Shown here piece by piece: positions 8,119 to 16,705 of a stretch of DNA of 64,000 nucleotides. Both the position numbers and the translations under genes were made by a program. The notes below the pieces were generated by a model. It was not told the DNA's origin. It ran no database searches and saw only the letters and a list, made by a program, of their open reading frames with translations. Source of the stretch: CAVYWD01 sp963772225 (lineage in GTDB: Bacteria; Myxococcota; Myxococcia; Myxococcales; UBA5297); the NCBI GenBank assembly GCA_963772225.1, contig CAVYWD010000001.1, forward strand, positions 992,001 to 1,056,000, read 5' to 3'. The stretch's first letter is position 1. Each line of letters opens with the position of its first letter.

Positions 8119-9191
8119 GAAGGCTCCGCTCTCGGGGTGCCGGCGCGCTCGCCCCGGGCCACCTGCCGGGCTCGCGCGAACGCCGCGTTCAGGTCGTCCA
8201 CGAGCGCGCCGATCTCGTTCGCCTCGACGAAGTCCCAGCCCAGCCAGTCGACCGGCGCGCCGGCGGGGAGCCCCGACGGGACCTCGGCGTGCGGCGACCA
8301 GAAGCCCGCGCCGGCGAAGATGCGCGCCAGCTCGGCGCCGCGGAGGAGCGCGACGAGCTCCTTGAGCTCGGCCTGGCGATCGGCTCGAACGAGCAGCGTG
8401 ACCGGGCTGAGCACCGCGCCGTCTTCGGGCCAGACGACGCGGGCTCCGGGGCGGCTCTTGGCGGTCTCGGCGAAGAAGAGCGGAAGCACGCTCACCGCCG
8501 GAGCGTCGGGGCGGCCACTGCCCGCGGCCTTCACCATTTGCGACGGGTGCCAGCCGTGGAGCGTCGCGCGGGCGAGCTTTTCGACCCCCGGCCACCCGAA
8601 GCGCCGCCAGACGGAGAGCAGCAGCGTCTCGCAAAAACCCCCGGCCCCGCCGCGGATGGCGACGCTCTGCTCGAGCTCAGGGGCAAAGAGGTCCTCGATG
8701 CGCCGCGGCACCTGGCGGCCCCTCAGGGCCCGCTCGTCGACCAGGAGCACCAGCGGATTGGAGGTGAGCACGGCGCAGCGGCGCCCGGGGTCGAGGAGGC
8801 CCAAGGCCATCAGCGCGGTGTCCTCGGGCGTGGGCTCGAAGGCGCCGTAGATGCCGCTGCTCACGAAGCGGCCGCGAAACGGGTCGCGGAAGAAGGCGTT
8901 GAGCCCGGGGCTCAGAATGGCGGCCGGAAGGCGCCGGGAGTCCGTCGCCTGCGAGAGCGCGCGGACGTCGACTTCGTGGTTGGCGTTGCCCGCCATGCAG
9001 AACCGCAGCGGGCGCTCGCCGCGGCGCAGCCGCTCGGCCGCGAACGCGCGCAGCGACTCCTCGACGGGGACCTTCAACGGACACGGCAGGAGCGCCAGGA
9101 GGTCGAGGTCGCCCGGATCGGCCAGGGCCTCGTCCGCGCCGTGCTCGCCCGCCAGAGGCTCGATGCCCAAGTGCGCCGGACTGGTCTGCAC
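8115..9191 (-). CDS. substrate-binding-protein-like protein without signal peptide
   Basis: A 358-residue protein resembling periplasmic iron-type ABC binding proteins. It has the segment LDLLALLPCPLKVP, then RFCMAGNANHEVDV, NAFFRDPFRG and SNPLVLLVDERAL. The N-terminus is hydrophilic with no signal peptide or lipobox, so it probably stays in the cytoplasm. GTG 9191 is preceded by a very good AGGAGG site about 7 bases upstream, making this start firm. It opens a coupled three-gene unit with the GTPase and ABC ATPase. It could present a metal or small ligand inside the cell; this is inference, and I do not know a named family for it. Confidence 0.6.
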   Translation of the reverse strand: MQTSPAHLGIEPLAGEHGADEALADPGDLDLLALLPCPLKVPVEESLRAFAAERLRRGERPLRFCMAGNANHEVDVRALSQATDSRRLPAAILSPGLNAFFRDPFRGRFVSSGIYGAFEPTPEDTALMALGLLDPGRRCAVLTSNPLVLLVDERALRGRQVPRRIEDLFAPELEQSVAIRGGAGGFCETLLLSVWRRFGWPGVEKLARATLHGWHPSQMVKAAGSGRPDAPAVSVLPLFFAETAKSRPGARVVWPEDGAVLSPVTLLVRADRQAELKELVALLRGAELARIFAGAGFWSPHAEVPSGLPAGAPVDWLGWDFVEANEIGALVDDLNAAFARARQVARGERAGTPRAEPS

Positions 9192-9359
9192 GGACTCCTC
9201 CTGCGAGACGGCTGCTCGAGAGACCCCGCGCGTTCGCCTTAGGGAGGCGAGCGGCGGCGCCTAGATGAGAGCTTTTCAGGGTATCGAAAGGTCGCCTCGA
9301 TTCCAACCGCCCCAAAGCGCCGACTGCGCCGCGCCGCTCCTTCGGCCCAAAAGCCGCGC

Positions 9360-10181
9360 TTACCCGCGCAAGAGCCATCTGCGCAGCTGCGCGCCCAAGG
9401 CGTCGATGGCGCTCACCAGCGCGAGGAGCACCGCGATCAGCGCGATGGCCTCCCGATATTCGAAGAGGTGGAAGGCGGTCACGATCTCCAGGCCCAGCCC
9501 CCCGGCTCCGACCACGCCCACGGTGGTGGCCGAGCGGACGTTGTGCTCCCAGCGGGCCACCGTGGCGTCCAGGAAGTGCGGCAGCACCTGGGGCCAGACG
9601 CAGAACCGGAGCACGCCAAGCGCAGACAGCCCGTAGCTGCGCAAGGCGTCGGCGGGCGCCGGGTCCGCGTGCTCTAGGATCTCGGAGTACGACTTCCCCA
9701 GGACGCCGGCGGAGTGGCAACCCAAAGCAAAGGCGCCCGCGGAGGGGCCGAAGCCCACCGAGGCCACGAAAAGGACGCCCCAGATCAGCCCGGGGATGGA
9801 CCGGAGCGCGCCGAGGGCCAGGCGAGCCGGCGCTCCCAGCCAGCGGGGGCCGACGCTCCGCGCCGCCAGCGCCCCCAGGGGCAACGCCACCGCGCTGCCC
9901 AGCGCCGTCCCGGCGACGCTCATCGCGAGCGTTTCCAGGAGCGGCCGCCCCCAGCTGCGCCAGCGGGCGAAGTCCGGCGGCATGGCGTCGCCGGCCAGGG
10001 TGAGGATTGTCGTCAGCGCGCCGCGGTAGCGCCCCGAATCGAAGAGGCCGGCGTAGGCGAAAGCCGCGGCGATGACCGCGGCGGCCAAGGCGGCGGCCTG
10101 CAGGCGCCCGCGCTCGCGCCGGCGGAGCTCGCCGAGCGCCTCCTCCACCGCCGCGACTCGCCCGACCGCGCCGTCGATCAT
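9360..10181 (-). CDS. phnE: PhnE-type ABC transporter permease
   Basis: A 273-residue inner-membrane permease of the phosphonate/phosphite PhnE type. Hydrophobic segments include AAALAAAVIAAAFAYAGLF near residue 35. The conserved GLIWGVLFVASVGFGPSAG region and the EAA-like loop (SYGLSALGVLRFCVWPQVLP) follow, with TTVGVVGAGGLGLEI near the end. The start overlaps the stop of the binding-protein gene (ATGA at 10178-10181). It completes an ATPase, binding protein, permease set. Within a vnf cluster, the importer may carry vanadate (a phosphate analogue) or a vanadium complex rather than a phosphonate (inference). Confidence 0.8.
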   Translation of the reverse strand: MIDGAVGRVAAVEEALGELRRRERGRLQAAALAAAVIAAAFAYAGLFDSGRYRGALTTILTLAGDAMPPDFARWRSWGRPLLETLAMSVAGTALGSAVALPLGALAARSVGPRWLGAPARLALGALRSIPGLIWGVLFVASVGFGPSAGAFALGCHSAGVLGKSYSEILEHADPAPADALRSYGLSALGVLRFCVWPQVLPHFLDATVARWEHNVRSATTVGVVGAGGLGLEIVTAFHLFEYREAIALIAVLLALVSAIDALGAQLRRWLLRG

Positions 10182-11056
10182 TTGGCGACCCCAACGGCGT
10201 CGGGCCGGTCCTTGGCCACGGCCGCGACCCAGGTTCGAACGCGGTCGACGTCGGCGTCGACGGCGGGGATGAACGCCTCGGCCCGGAACACCTTCAGCGC
10301 CTCGGGGTCCTTCAGGTCCAAGAAGGCCTTGCGCACCTCTTCCTTGAAGTCTGGCGGCAGCCCCTCGCGGAAGGTCCACATGTACTCGGGGATGGGCGAC
10401 GACTCCGCCAGCGTTCGCACCGCCTTCGCGTCGATCTTCCCTTCGCGGATCAGCCGCTCGTAGATGGGCTTGGAGAGGCCGCCGGCCGCGGCCTTGTGGT
10501 TCGCGACCGCCAGGGCCACCGCGTCGTGCGCGCCCAGGACGCGCAGGCTGTAGTCGCGCTCGGACACGAGGCCGGCCTCGGCCAACATGTATCGGGGCAC
10601 CCAGGTGCCGGAGGTCGACGCCGGGTCGCCGAAGGCGATGTCCTTCCCCTTCAAGTCCGACAGGCTCTTCGCCGGGCTGTCCGCCGGGACGATGACCACC
10701 GCCTGGAACGTGGGCCCCACCTTCTCGTGGGTGGGGCACGCGAAGGGCTCGAGCTTCGAGCGGCGGCTCCGCAAAATGTACGTGACCGGCCCGAGGTAGG
10801 CGACGTCGAGGCGGCCGAAGCGGAGCGCCTCGCCGGTGGCCGCGTAGCTGGCGCCGACCACGAGCTCCACCGGGATCCCCAGCCGCTGCTCCAGCGAGCG
10901 CCGGAGCGGCTCGTTGAGGCGAAGCACGGTCGGGGCGGACTCGCCGGGGAGGAGCCCCACGAGCAGCTTCTGCGGGCGCGTCTGGGCGCGCGCGACCGTG
11001 CCGGTCAGAAGCGCCGCGGCCAAGAGCAAGGAGGCGGTCGACTTTTCGAAATTCAT
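10178..11056 (-). CDS. phnD: PhnD-type periplasmic binding protein
   Basis: A 292-residue periplasmic protein with a cleavable signal peptide (TASLLLAAALLTGTVARAQ). The mature part carries phosphonate-binding-protein hallmarks: RFGRLDVAYLGPVTYI, SLSDLKGKDIAFGDPASTSG and YMLAEAGLV. This fold binds oxyanions such as phosphonate, phosphite or phosphate, so vanadate is a chemically reasonable ligand. ATG 11056 is chosen because the signal peptide starts there; the longer frame upstream lacks one. There are 154 bases between it and the ATPase gene stop, the largest gap inside this part of the cluster. Confidence 0.8.
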   Translation of the reverse strand: MNFEKSTASLLLAAALLTGTVARAQTRPQKLLVGLLPGESAPTVLRLNEPLRRSLEQRLGIPVELVVGASYAATGEALRFGRLDVAYLGPVTYILRSRRSKLEPFACPTHEKVGPTFQAVVIVPADSPAKSLSDLKGKDIAFGDPASTSGTWVPRYMLAEAGLVSERDYSLRVLGAHDAVALAVANHKAAAGGLSKPIYERLIREGKIDAKAVRTLAESSPIPEYMWTFREGLPPDFKEEVRKAFLDLKDPEALKVFRAEAFIPAVDADVDRVRTWVAAVAKDRPDAVGVAK

Positions 11057-11210
11057 GCGTTCGTTTCCTAAACCGGCCGAGCCGGAACCAATGAGGGTTG
11101 CCTTAGGCTCCAGACTCCAGACCCCAGGCTCCGGGTACTGCAGTTCCTGGGGCCCGGGTCTGAAACCTGGAGTCTTTGCCATCCTGCGCAAGATTTCCTC
11201 GCGAAGGGAC

Positions 11211-12092
11211 TTATGCGTTCGAGAATTGAAAAAGGCGGCGTTGAGCGGCGGCGTCGAACGCCAAAACCGGCCCCGAGAACGCCAGGCGCCCTTCCCGGAG
11301 CCCCAGCACGTGATCGGCCATCGAGAGCGCGAGCTCCACCTGGTGCAGGACGATCACCAGCGTGAGGCCGGCCTGGACCGCGGCCCCCCGAAGCTCCTGG
11401 CTCAGGTGGCGCGCGGTCGCGGGGTCCGCCGACGCGAACGGCTCATCGGCGAGCAGGAGCCGCGCGCGGCGGACCCGGGCGCGCGCCACGCCCACCCGCT
11501 GGCGCTCGCCGCCCGAGAGCCGGGCGACGGGCGTTTGGGCGCGGGGCAAGAGGCCCACCTCGTCGAGCGCCTGGGCAGCCTTTTCGCGGAGCGCCTTGGG
11601 CCAGGGCAACGGCGAGAGCGGATGGCGCCTATCGGCCAGGCCCAACAGGACGTTCTCGAGGGCGCTGAGGCGGTCGAGCAGCGCCGGGTCTTGAAAGACG
11701 GTGGCCGTGCCGCGCCGGTATTCCTTCAGGGCCTCGGGGCTGTGAAGGGAGCCGAAACCCGCCGCGTCGACCGTCCCCGCGTCGGGGGAAATGAGCCCGT
11801 TGAGCACGCGAAGGAGCGTGGTCTTGCCGGCGCCCGACCGGCCGAGCACCGCGGTGACCGCGCCGGCCGGGATGGAGGCGGAGACGCCGCTCAAAATGTC
11901 CCTGCCGCTTCGGCGGACGCTCACTCCCTGGAGCGACACCGCCGCGGGAGGGGCCACCGCGAGCTTCGCCGGCGAAACCAGCCGTAACCCGCGCCCGCAC
12001 TCGCATCTCGCCGCCGCGCGCTCCATCTGCTGCGTCTCCCGAGTAGCTCCGAAAAGATTCCATCCGCCGCGCCGACGCACTCCGTCGCTCAC
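11211..12092 (-). CDS. phnC: PhnC-type ABC transporter ATP-binding protein
   Basis: A 293-residue ATPase: Walker A GRSGAGKTT, Q-loop TVFQDPALLDRLSALENVLLG, signature LSGGERQRVGVARA, Walker B LLLADEPFASAD, switch His VLHQVE. The spacing and Q-loop text match PhnC, the phosphonate-type importer ATPase. GTG 12092 overlaps the TonB-receptor stop (GTGA), suggesting coupling, but the first 45 residues are unusual for PhnC and ATG 12026 is an alternative. The order receptor, ATPase, binding protein, permease implies a complete outer-to-inner membrane uptake route. Confidence 0.75.
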   Translation of the reverse strand: MSDGVRRRGGWNLFGATRETQQMERAAARCECGRGLRLVSPAKLAVAPPAAVSLQGVSVRRSGRDILSGVSASIPAGAVTAVLGRSGAGKTTLLRVLNGLISPDAGTVDAAGFGSLHSPEALKEYRRGTATVFQDPALLDRLSALENVLLGLADRRHPLSPLPWPKALREKAAQALDEVGLLPRAQTPVARLSGGERQRVGVARARVRRARLLLADEPFASADPATARHLSQELRGAAVQAGLTLVIVLHQVELALSMADHVLGLREGRLAFSGPVLAFDAAAQRRLFQFSNA

Positions 12093-14371
12093 AAGGAGAT
12101 AGGGATTGCGACGCGCGCGAAGAACCGGCGAAGGGGGCCATAGGCGCTACCGGTGTAGCCCGTGCCGATTCGATAGGCGTAGACGTCGTTGAACAGGTTG
12201 AGCGCGTCGAGAGCCAGGTCCACGCTCAAGTGGCTCGACAGGTCGAATCGGTGGCGGACGGTGAGGTCGAGCGTCACGTGCGCGGGGACCGTCTTGTCGC
12301 TGTCGGCGCCGGTCCGCAAGCCGCTGCCGTAGTTGACCAGTGCCGACAGGTGGCTCTTCGCCGCCGAGTCGTGCAGGTCCAGCCCGGCGTTCGCCGTCCA
12401 GCTCTGGACATGGTCGAGCATCACCCAGCGCCGGTCGGCGAGCTCGTCCGCGCTGAAGAGGAACCGCTCGGAGTCCACGCCTTGCCCCTGCGCGAGCTGC
12501 CAGGCGACATTCGCGAAGCCGTCCAACAGGCTCGCGAAGCTCCCCCGGCACGAAGCCTCCGCTCCGGCCGCGCGCCCTCGCTCGAAGTTGTAGCTCGCCA
12601 CCAGATTCGTCGGCCCCACGTTCACGCGGTCGAGCTGATCGGTGGCGAGGCGCCCCCAGGCGGTCAGCCCCACCGTGAGGTGATGGAAGAGCGCGGCGGT
12701 GATCCCCAGCTCTGCCGACCAGTCCCGCTCCGCCTTGACGTCCACCGGGAGGACCTGCGCCGCGAGCTCGGGGAACAGGACGCGGGCTGCCATGGGGCCG
12801 TCCAGCGTGCTCGGCGGCTGCCAGAGGTAGCCGGCAAAGCCGTGAAGACTGACGCCGTCGGCGACGGCGAAGGAGCCGCCGAGCCGGGCGCTCGGCCCCA
12901 CGAGGAGCAGCGACGGCTCGTCGCTCTGCACGAAGGACGCGCGCTCCAAGTCCAGCCGCAGGCCCGGCAGAAGGGTCAGCTTCCCGATCTGGATCTCATC
13001 CTGGACGTATGCGCCGGCGAGCAGCACGTGGGCCACATCCGCGCCCGACACCGTCTGCGCCGGATCGGGCCCGCCCGACGCAGCGCCGTCGTCGCGGAAG
13101 TAGGCCGCGTAGCCCACCTTGCTCGTCGCCATATCGAGCAGGACGCCGGCCTTCCAGCTCTGGCCCGCCCACTTAGAAGACGTCAGGCTCCCGGAGGCTC
13201 CGCCGTGAATGACGTCGCGCTGGACGTCGCTGCAGCTCGAGCCCAGGTCCGCCGAGGCTCCGAGCGAACGCACCGGATCGCAGGTGAGGCTTCCGTACGA
13301 CTCGCGGAAGTAGGGAGAGATCTGAAATGCTCCGGAGCCCAGCGCGTGGGTCCACGAGATCGCGGCGAAGGCGTCGCGCTCCGCCTCGACCGGATTCGCG
13401 TCGTGAGGAACGAACGGCGCGGGATCGTTGCCGTAGGCGTCTGGGCTGCGGATGGCACCCGGCGCGAGCGGCGACGCCGTCGGGTCAATGGGGATCTGGT
13501 ACCGACTCTGGTCGAGCGTGCCGATGAGCTCCAGGCGGTCGCGATCGCCGAGGCGGTAATCCAGGCGCGCGAACCCGGATCCCGAAATGGCCGCGTCGTG
13601 GAGGAGGGGCTCGGCCGCCGGCGGGTCGAAGCCGCGGTTCGAGGTTAGAAAGCTGCCCAGGACGAAGAGGCTGAGCTTGCCGACCTCTTGGGAATAGGTG
13701 AAGGAGGCGTTGCCGGTCTGATGGGTGCCGAACGAACCCTGCAGCTCGCCGGCCGGTCCGCCGACCGCGCTGCGCGTCGAGATGTCGACGACCGCGCCCA
13801 GCCCGGAGCCGTACTCCGCCGGGAAGCCTCCGGTGATGACGCGAAGGCTCTGAACGAGCCTCGCCGGGAGGAAGCCCAGGGTCGCGCCGTATTGGCCCAA
13901 AGGCGCCGCGAGCAGCGGTATGCCGTCCACGACATAGAGCAGGCCGCCGTCGGCGCCTCGCACGTGGAGCCCGAAGCCGAAGGTGTCGGCGACAAAACCC
14001 GGCTGCGCCGCGAGCGCGTATGAAAGTGGCTGCGCGTCGCCGCCGGGCAGCGACTCTATCTGCTCTCGCCGAAGCGGCGTCTCGCTGGCGCCCGGCGCCT
14101 GTGCTCGCGTCCCGATCACGGTGATGTCCTCGACGGGCGGAAGTAGGCCGGGAGACCTCTGCGACGCGGCGTTCCCGTGGCTCTCCGCAAGAGCTTCCGC
14201 GTCAGGCGGGAGCCCCTCTGCGCGGGCAGCATTGGCCCAAAGCAAGGTGGCGAGCACCGCCACCGCCCCGCCGCCCCGGCCAATGCCGACGTGCGCCCCG
14301 AGCCTTTGTTTCGTCACCCCTTCCCTGCGCCCCGACCGCGCAAGCGCCGCGATGTCCTTGCTTCGATGCAT
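12089..14371 (-). CDS. TonB-dependent outer-membrane receptor (vnf cluster)
   Basis: A 760-residue TonB-dependent receptor with an N-terminal signal (VAVLATLLWANAARA) and a plug domain: PVEDITVIGTR, LRREQIESLPGGD, LHVRGADGGLLYVVDGIPL, ITGGFPAEYGSGLGAVVDI. A long beta-barrel follows, ending in a strand with hydrophobic C-terminal residues (FFARVAIPISL). Such receptors import chelated metals or vitamins using TonB energy. A GGGAG ribosome site precedes ATG 14371. Downstream genes encode a phosphonate-type ABC importer, and its stop overlaps the ATPase start. The ligand is unknown; a vanadium-binding metallophore is a plausible inference from context. Confidence 0.8.
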   Translation of the reverse strand: MHRSKDIAALARSGRREGVTKQRLGAHVGIGRGGGAVAVLATLLWANAARAEGLPPDAEALAESHGNAASQRSPGLLPPVEDITVIGTRAQAPGASETPLRREQIESLPGGDAQPLSYALAAQPGFVADTFGFGLHVRGADGGLLYVVDGIPLLAAPLGQYGATLGFLPARLVQSLRVITGGFPAEYGSGLGAVVDISTRSAVGGPAGELQGSFGTHQTGNASFTYSQEVGKLSLFVLGSFLTSNRGFDPPAAEPLLHDAAISGSGFARLDYRLGDRDRLELIGTLDQSRYQIPIDPTASPLAPGAIRSPDAYGNDPAPFVPHDANPVEAERDAFAAISWTHALGSGAFQISPYFRESYGSLTCDPVRSLGASADLGSSCSDVQRDVIHGGASGSLTSSKWAGQSWKAGVLLDMATSKVGYAAYFRDDGAASGGPDPAQTVSGADVAHVLLAGAYVQDEIQIGKLTLLPGLRLDLERASFVQSDEPSLLLVGPSARLGGSFAVADGVSLHGFAGYLWQPPSTLDGPMAARVLFPELAAQVLPVDVKAERDWSAELGITAALFHHLTVGLTAWGRLATDQLDRVNVGPTNLVASYNFERGRAAGAEASCRGSFASLLDGFANVAWQLAQGQGVDSERFLFSADELADRRWVMLDHVQSWTANAGLDLHDSAAKSHLSALVNYGSGLRTGADSDKTVPAHVTLDLTVRHRFDLSSHLSVDLALDALNLFNDVYAYRIGTGYTGSAYGPLRRFFARVAIPISL

Positions 14372-14468
14372 TGTATGAGCTCCCGATTCCGCGACCGCCT
14401 CAAGGAAGCCGCGGCTCCTCGAGCAGGATGAATTGAAAGCCCCCTTTCACCAAGCCGGCGAGCGTCAC

Positions 14469-15158
14469 TCAAGCGAGGAAGCAGGACACCCAGCCAATCA
14501 TTGCGCCGCTCAGCGCCGCCGGCACGAGCTTGGCGAGGCCGGCCGACCCTTCGTTGGAGGCCGTCGAAATCGAGCGCCCGGCGGAGGTCGCGCCTTGAGC
14601 CAGCGCCGCAACCAGCGATCGACCCGCGACGAAGAGAATCACCCCGGCGCTGAAGGCCATCACCGGCCGCGTGACGTGCTCGGGTATCGGGAGGGCTACT
14701 CCCGCGACGACGAGCAAGGACACCAGGCCGGCCACGGCGAATCGGCTCTTCTCCTGGGTCGAGCGCAAGAGCGAGGCGACGAGCATCCCCTCGGGCAGCT
14801 TGTGCAAGACCGCTCCGACCACCAGCGCCGGAGAAAGGCTCGCGAAGGCGGAGCTGATCATGACTCCCTCGGCGAGGTTGTGAAACGCGAGCCCGGCCAC
14901 GGCCGAATACTCGCCCGCCCGCCGCGCGGCAAAGCCCACCGCCATCATCACCGCGAACCCGGCGCCGCAGAGCCAGTAACCGAGGGCGTAGTCGCGCGTG
15001 GCGTCGGGCAGGATGTCGAAGCCGACGATGGCCACGGCGAATCCGAAGCCCAAGCACGCCATGATCGCTCTTTTGACCGGCTCCTTGATCCACTGATAGA
15101 CGAGAACTCCTGCGAGCTCCGCGACCACGAACATGACAGCCACCGCAGCGCTTTTCAT
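14469..15158 (-). CDS. ZIP-family metal transporter
   Basis: A 229-residue inner-membrane protein with about eight hydrophobic helices. It contains the paired metal-binding motifs of ZIP proteins, HNLAEG around residue 100 and HKLPEG around residue 127. ZIP proteins move divalent metals (Zn, Fe, Mn) into the cytoplasm. AGGAG lies 8 bases before ATG 15158. It is between the NifX-family gene (44-base gap) and the TonB receptor gene in the minus-strand vnf cluster, so it is probably co-transcribed with vnfDGK. Import of iron, or of vanadyl as a divalent cation, would fit; neither is shown. Confidence 0.8.
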   Translation of the reverse strand: MKSAAVAVMFVVAELAGVLVYQWIKEPVKRAIMACLGFGFAVAIVGFDILPDATRDYALGYWLCGAGFAVMMAVGFAARRAGEYSAVAGLAFHNLAEGVMISSAFASLSPALVVGAVLHKLPEGMLVASLLRSTQEKSRFAVAGLVSLLVVAGVALPIPEHVTRPVMAFSAGVILFVAGRSLVAALAQGATSAGRSISTASNEGSAGLAKLVPAALSGAMIGWVSCFLA

Positions 15159-15202
15159 TTTACCACTCCTTTCGAGAGCCCGGAATGGAGTCCGGGATGC
15201 CT

Positions 15203-15685
15203 TCAAAGCTCTTGAGCGTCCAACGGCAGCCGCGCGCCCTTGCCGTCGAGCATCACGCGGCGCAGCCACAAGGGCGGGCCGTTCTTCATCATCCGCTGCA
15301 GGTTGCCGATGGCCTCGTCAATCTCGCAGGCGCTCTCAGTCTTCACCGGGAAGACGCGCAGGTCGTGGACCCGCACCGCCGCGACGTCGCTCAGCCCCTT
15401 GGTGAACAGCACCGAGCAGCCCTTCAACGCCTCCACGCGCTCGACGAGCGGGTCGCGCCCGGTGCCGTCGTCGTCCCCCATGTCCTCCATGATGCAGCCG
15501 CCCGCGAGCCCCTTGCCTCCGCCGGGGCCTTTCATTCCCGCGCGCTTGAAGTTCACGACGTCGACGAACTCAGAGGCATCGCGCGTCACGTCATAGAAGA
15601 CGACCTGCTTGGCCGCCGCGAAGTTGGCGTCGATGCGCAGCAGGCTGTTGGTCGTCACGGCGATTCTCAAATGCGGGCTATCCAT
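15203..15685 (-). CDS. NifX-family FeV/FeMo-cofactor carrier (VnfX/NifX-like)
   Basis: A 160-residue cytoplasmic protein of the NifX/NafY/VnfX family, which holds cofactor precursors between NifB, the EN scaffold and apo-dinitrogenase. It starts RIAVTTNSLLRIDANFAAAK and ends with the family-typical LQRMMKNGPPLWLRRVM. A Gly-rich Met/Cys segment (KGPGGGKGLAGGCIMEDM) in the middle may form a ligand loop. GAGGAG precedes ATG 15685; an in-frame ATG at 15709 is less likely. It follows the unknown gene at 15719 by 33 bases. It is one of three NifX-family genes here, each quite different, suggesting separate steps. Confidence 0.8.
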   Translation of the reverse strand: MDSPHLRIAVTTNSLLRIDANFAAAKQVVFYDVTRDASEFVDVVNFKRAGMKGPGGGKGLAGGCIMEDMGDDDGTGRDPLVERVEALKGCSVLFTKGLSDVAAVRVHDLRVFPVKTESACEIDEAIGNLQRMMKNGPPLWLRRVMLDGKGARLPLDAQEL

Positions 15686-15718
15686 GGCGGGCTCCTCATT
15701 CGTTCCCAAGAGATGAAT

Positions 15719-16612
15719 TCAGGTCATCGGCTGGCCGACGACGATGGGCTCGCGCGGGAAGCGCGGCCGGAAATGGGACGGCAGCGTCACGCCGTCAGGG
15801 GTGCGCGCCCGCCACCGGGAGAGCTCCTCGGATGGGAGCGCGCCGCCCTGGAGCGCCTCGATGGGGACGATGTGGAGGACCTCGTCGATCACCACGAAGA
15901 AGTCGATGGGGTGGCGCGCGGGGTCGCGGTGAAGAGGGCCGACCTCGAACTCGAGCCGGCCGTCCTTGCGCTGAACGTGGGGGTTGCCGAAATCGAGGCG
16001 GAAGTGCCGATTGAAGGGCACCTTCTGCTGGTATTGGAAGAGGACGCGATCCTGGTCGCTGAATCGCTTTACCTCTCCCACGATGTCGACGAAGTATTGC
16101 GACAACAGCGCTTCCACGTAGGCGGCCGGATAAGGCTGGCGCAGCGACTCGAGGTAATAGGCCACCGCCGACTCGAGGAGCGTGAGGCCCGCCGCGCTGA
16201 TCTCCAGCGAGAGCGCGACGCGGTCGATCACCCCATTGAGCTTGACGATGCCGTGCGACATTTCCACGTGGCCGCCCTGCAGAAAGGCAAGCTCGTGGGC
16301 GATGCGCAAAATGCGGTAGAGCTCGGCCACGAGCTTGTCCCCTCGCGTCTCGCGCGGGAGCGACAGGTATTTCTGCCAGGGGGTCCGCGGCCTTCGCCCG
16401 GAGGGCCCGAATTCCAGGAAAGCGTCCAGGACCAGAAACGCCCTGCAGGCGCCCGCCAGCGCGGGCACCGGCACCTCCGGGGGCGGAGGAGGAGGAGCGA
16501 ACGCCAAGCCCAGGGAGGTGCTGTAGAGCTCGACCGAGCGGTGCTCCGGCAAGCAGAGCCGAGGCCCCGGCGCCTGGATCAAATGCGCGACGAGCTCGTG
16601 CAACAGGTTCAT
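15719..16612 (-). CDS. unknown vnf-cluster protein
   Basis: A 297-residue soluble protein with no family I can name. It is rich in helix-forming segments (LVAELYRILRIAHELAFLQG, LTLLESAVAYYLESLRQPY). It has a polyproline stretch near residue 40 (APPPPPPEVP) and a C-terminal part with DFFVVIDEVLHIVPIEAL. There is no signal peptide and no clear metal motif. GGAG lies 9 bases before ATG 16612. Its place between vnfK and a NifX gene, with short gaps, makes it a candidate accessory factor for VFe-protein maturation or protection. That role is inferred from position. Confidence 0.6.
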   Translation of the reverse strand: MNLLHELVAHLIQAPGPRLCLPEHRSVELYSTSLGLAFAPPPPPPEVPVPALAGACRAFLVLDAFLEFGPSGRRPRTPWQKYLSLPRETRGDKLVAELYRILRIAHELAFLQGGHVEMSHGIVKLNGVIDRVALSLEISAAGLTLLESAVAYYLESLRQPYPAAYVEALLSQYFVDIVGEVKRFSDQDRVLFQYQQKVPFNRHFRLDFGNPHVQRKDGRLEFEVGPLHRDPARHPIDFFVVIDEVLHIVPIEALQGGALPSEELSRWRARTPDGVTLPSHFRPRFPREPIVVGQPMT

Positions 16613-16638
16613 GGGTTTCGCTCCAATAAGAAACGGCC

Positions 16639-16701
16639 GCCCGCGGGCGAGAGCACGCCCGCGGGCCCCCGCGAAGGAACAGCGCACCGGAGGGGCGCTG
16701 T
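16639..16701 (-). promoter_or_regulatory. two hairpins between vnfK and the next gene
   Basis: In the 93-base gap after vnfK there are two perfect inverted repeats. ACAGCGC/GCGCTGT (16679-16701) lies just after the stop. An 11-bp stem GCCCGCGGGCG/CGCCCGCGGGC (16639-16666) lies before the ribosome site of the next gene. They may end most transcripts or protect the vnfDGK message from decay; no U-run is present. Confidence 0.5.
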
Positions 16702-16705
16702 CGGC

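Noticed and set aside
9360..12092. Phosphonate degradation locus
   Set aside because: Only the importer parts are present; no C-P lyase or phosphonatase genes are nearby, and the genes sit inside a nitrogenase cluster.
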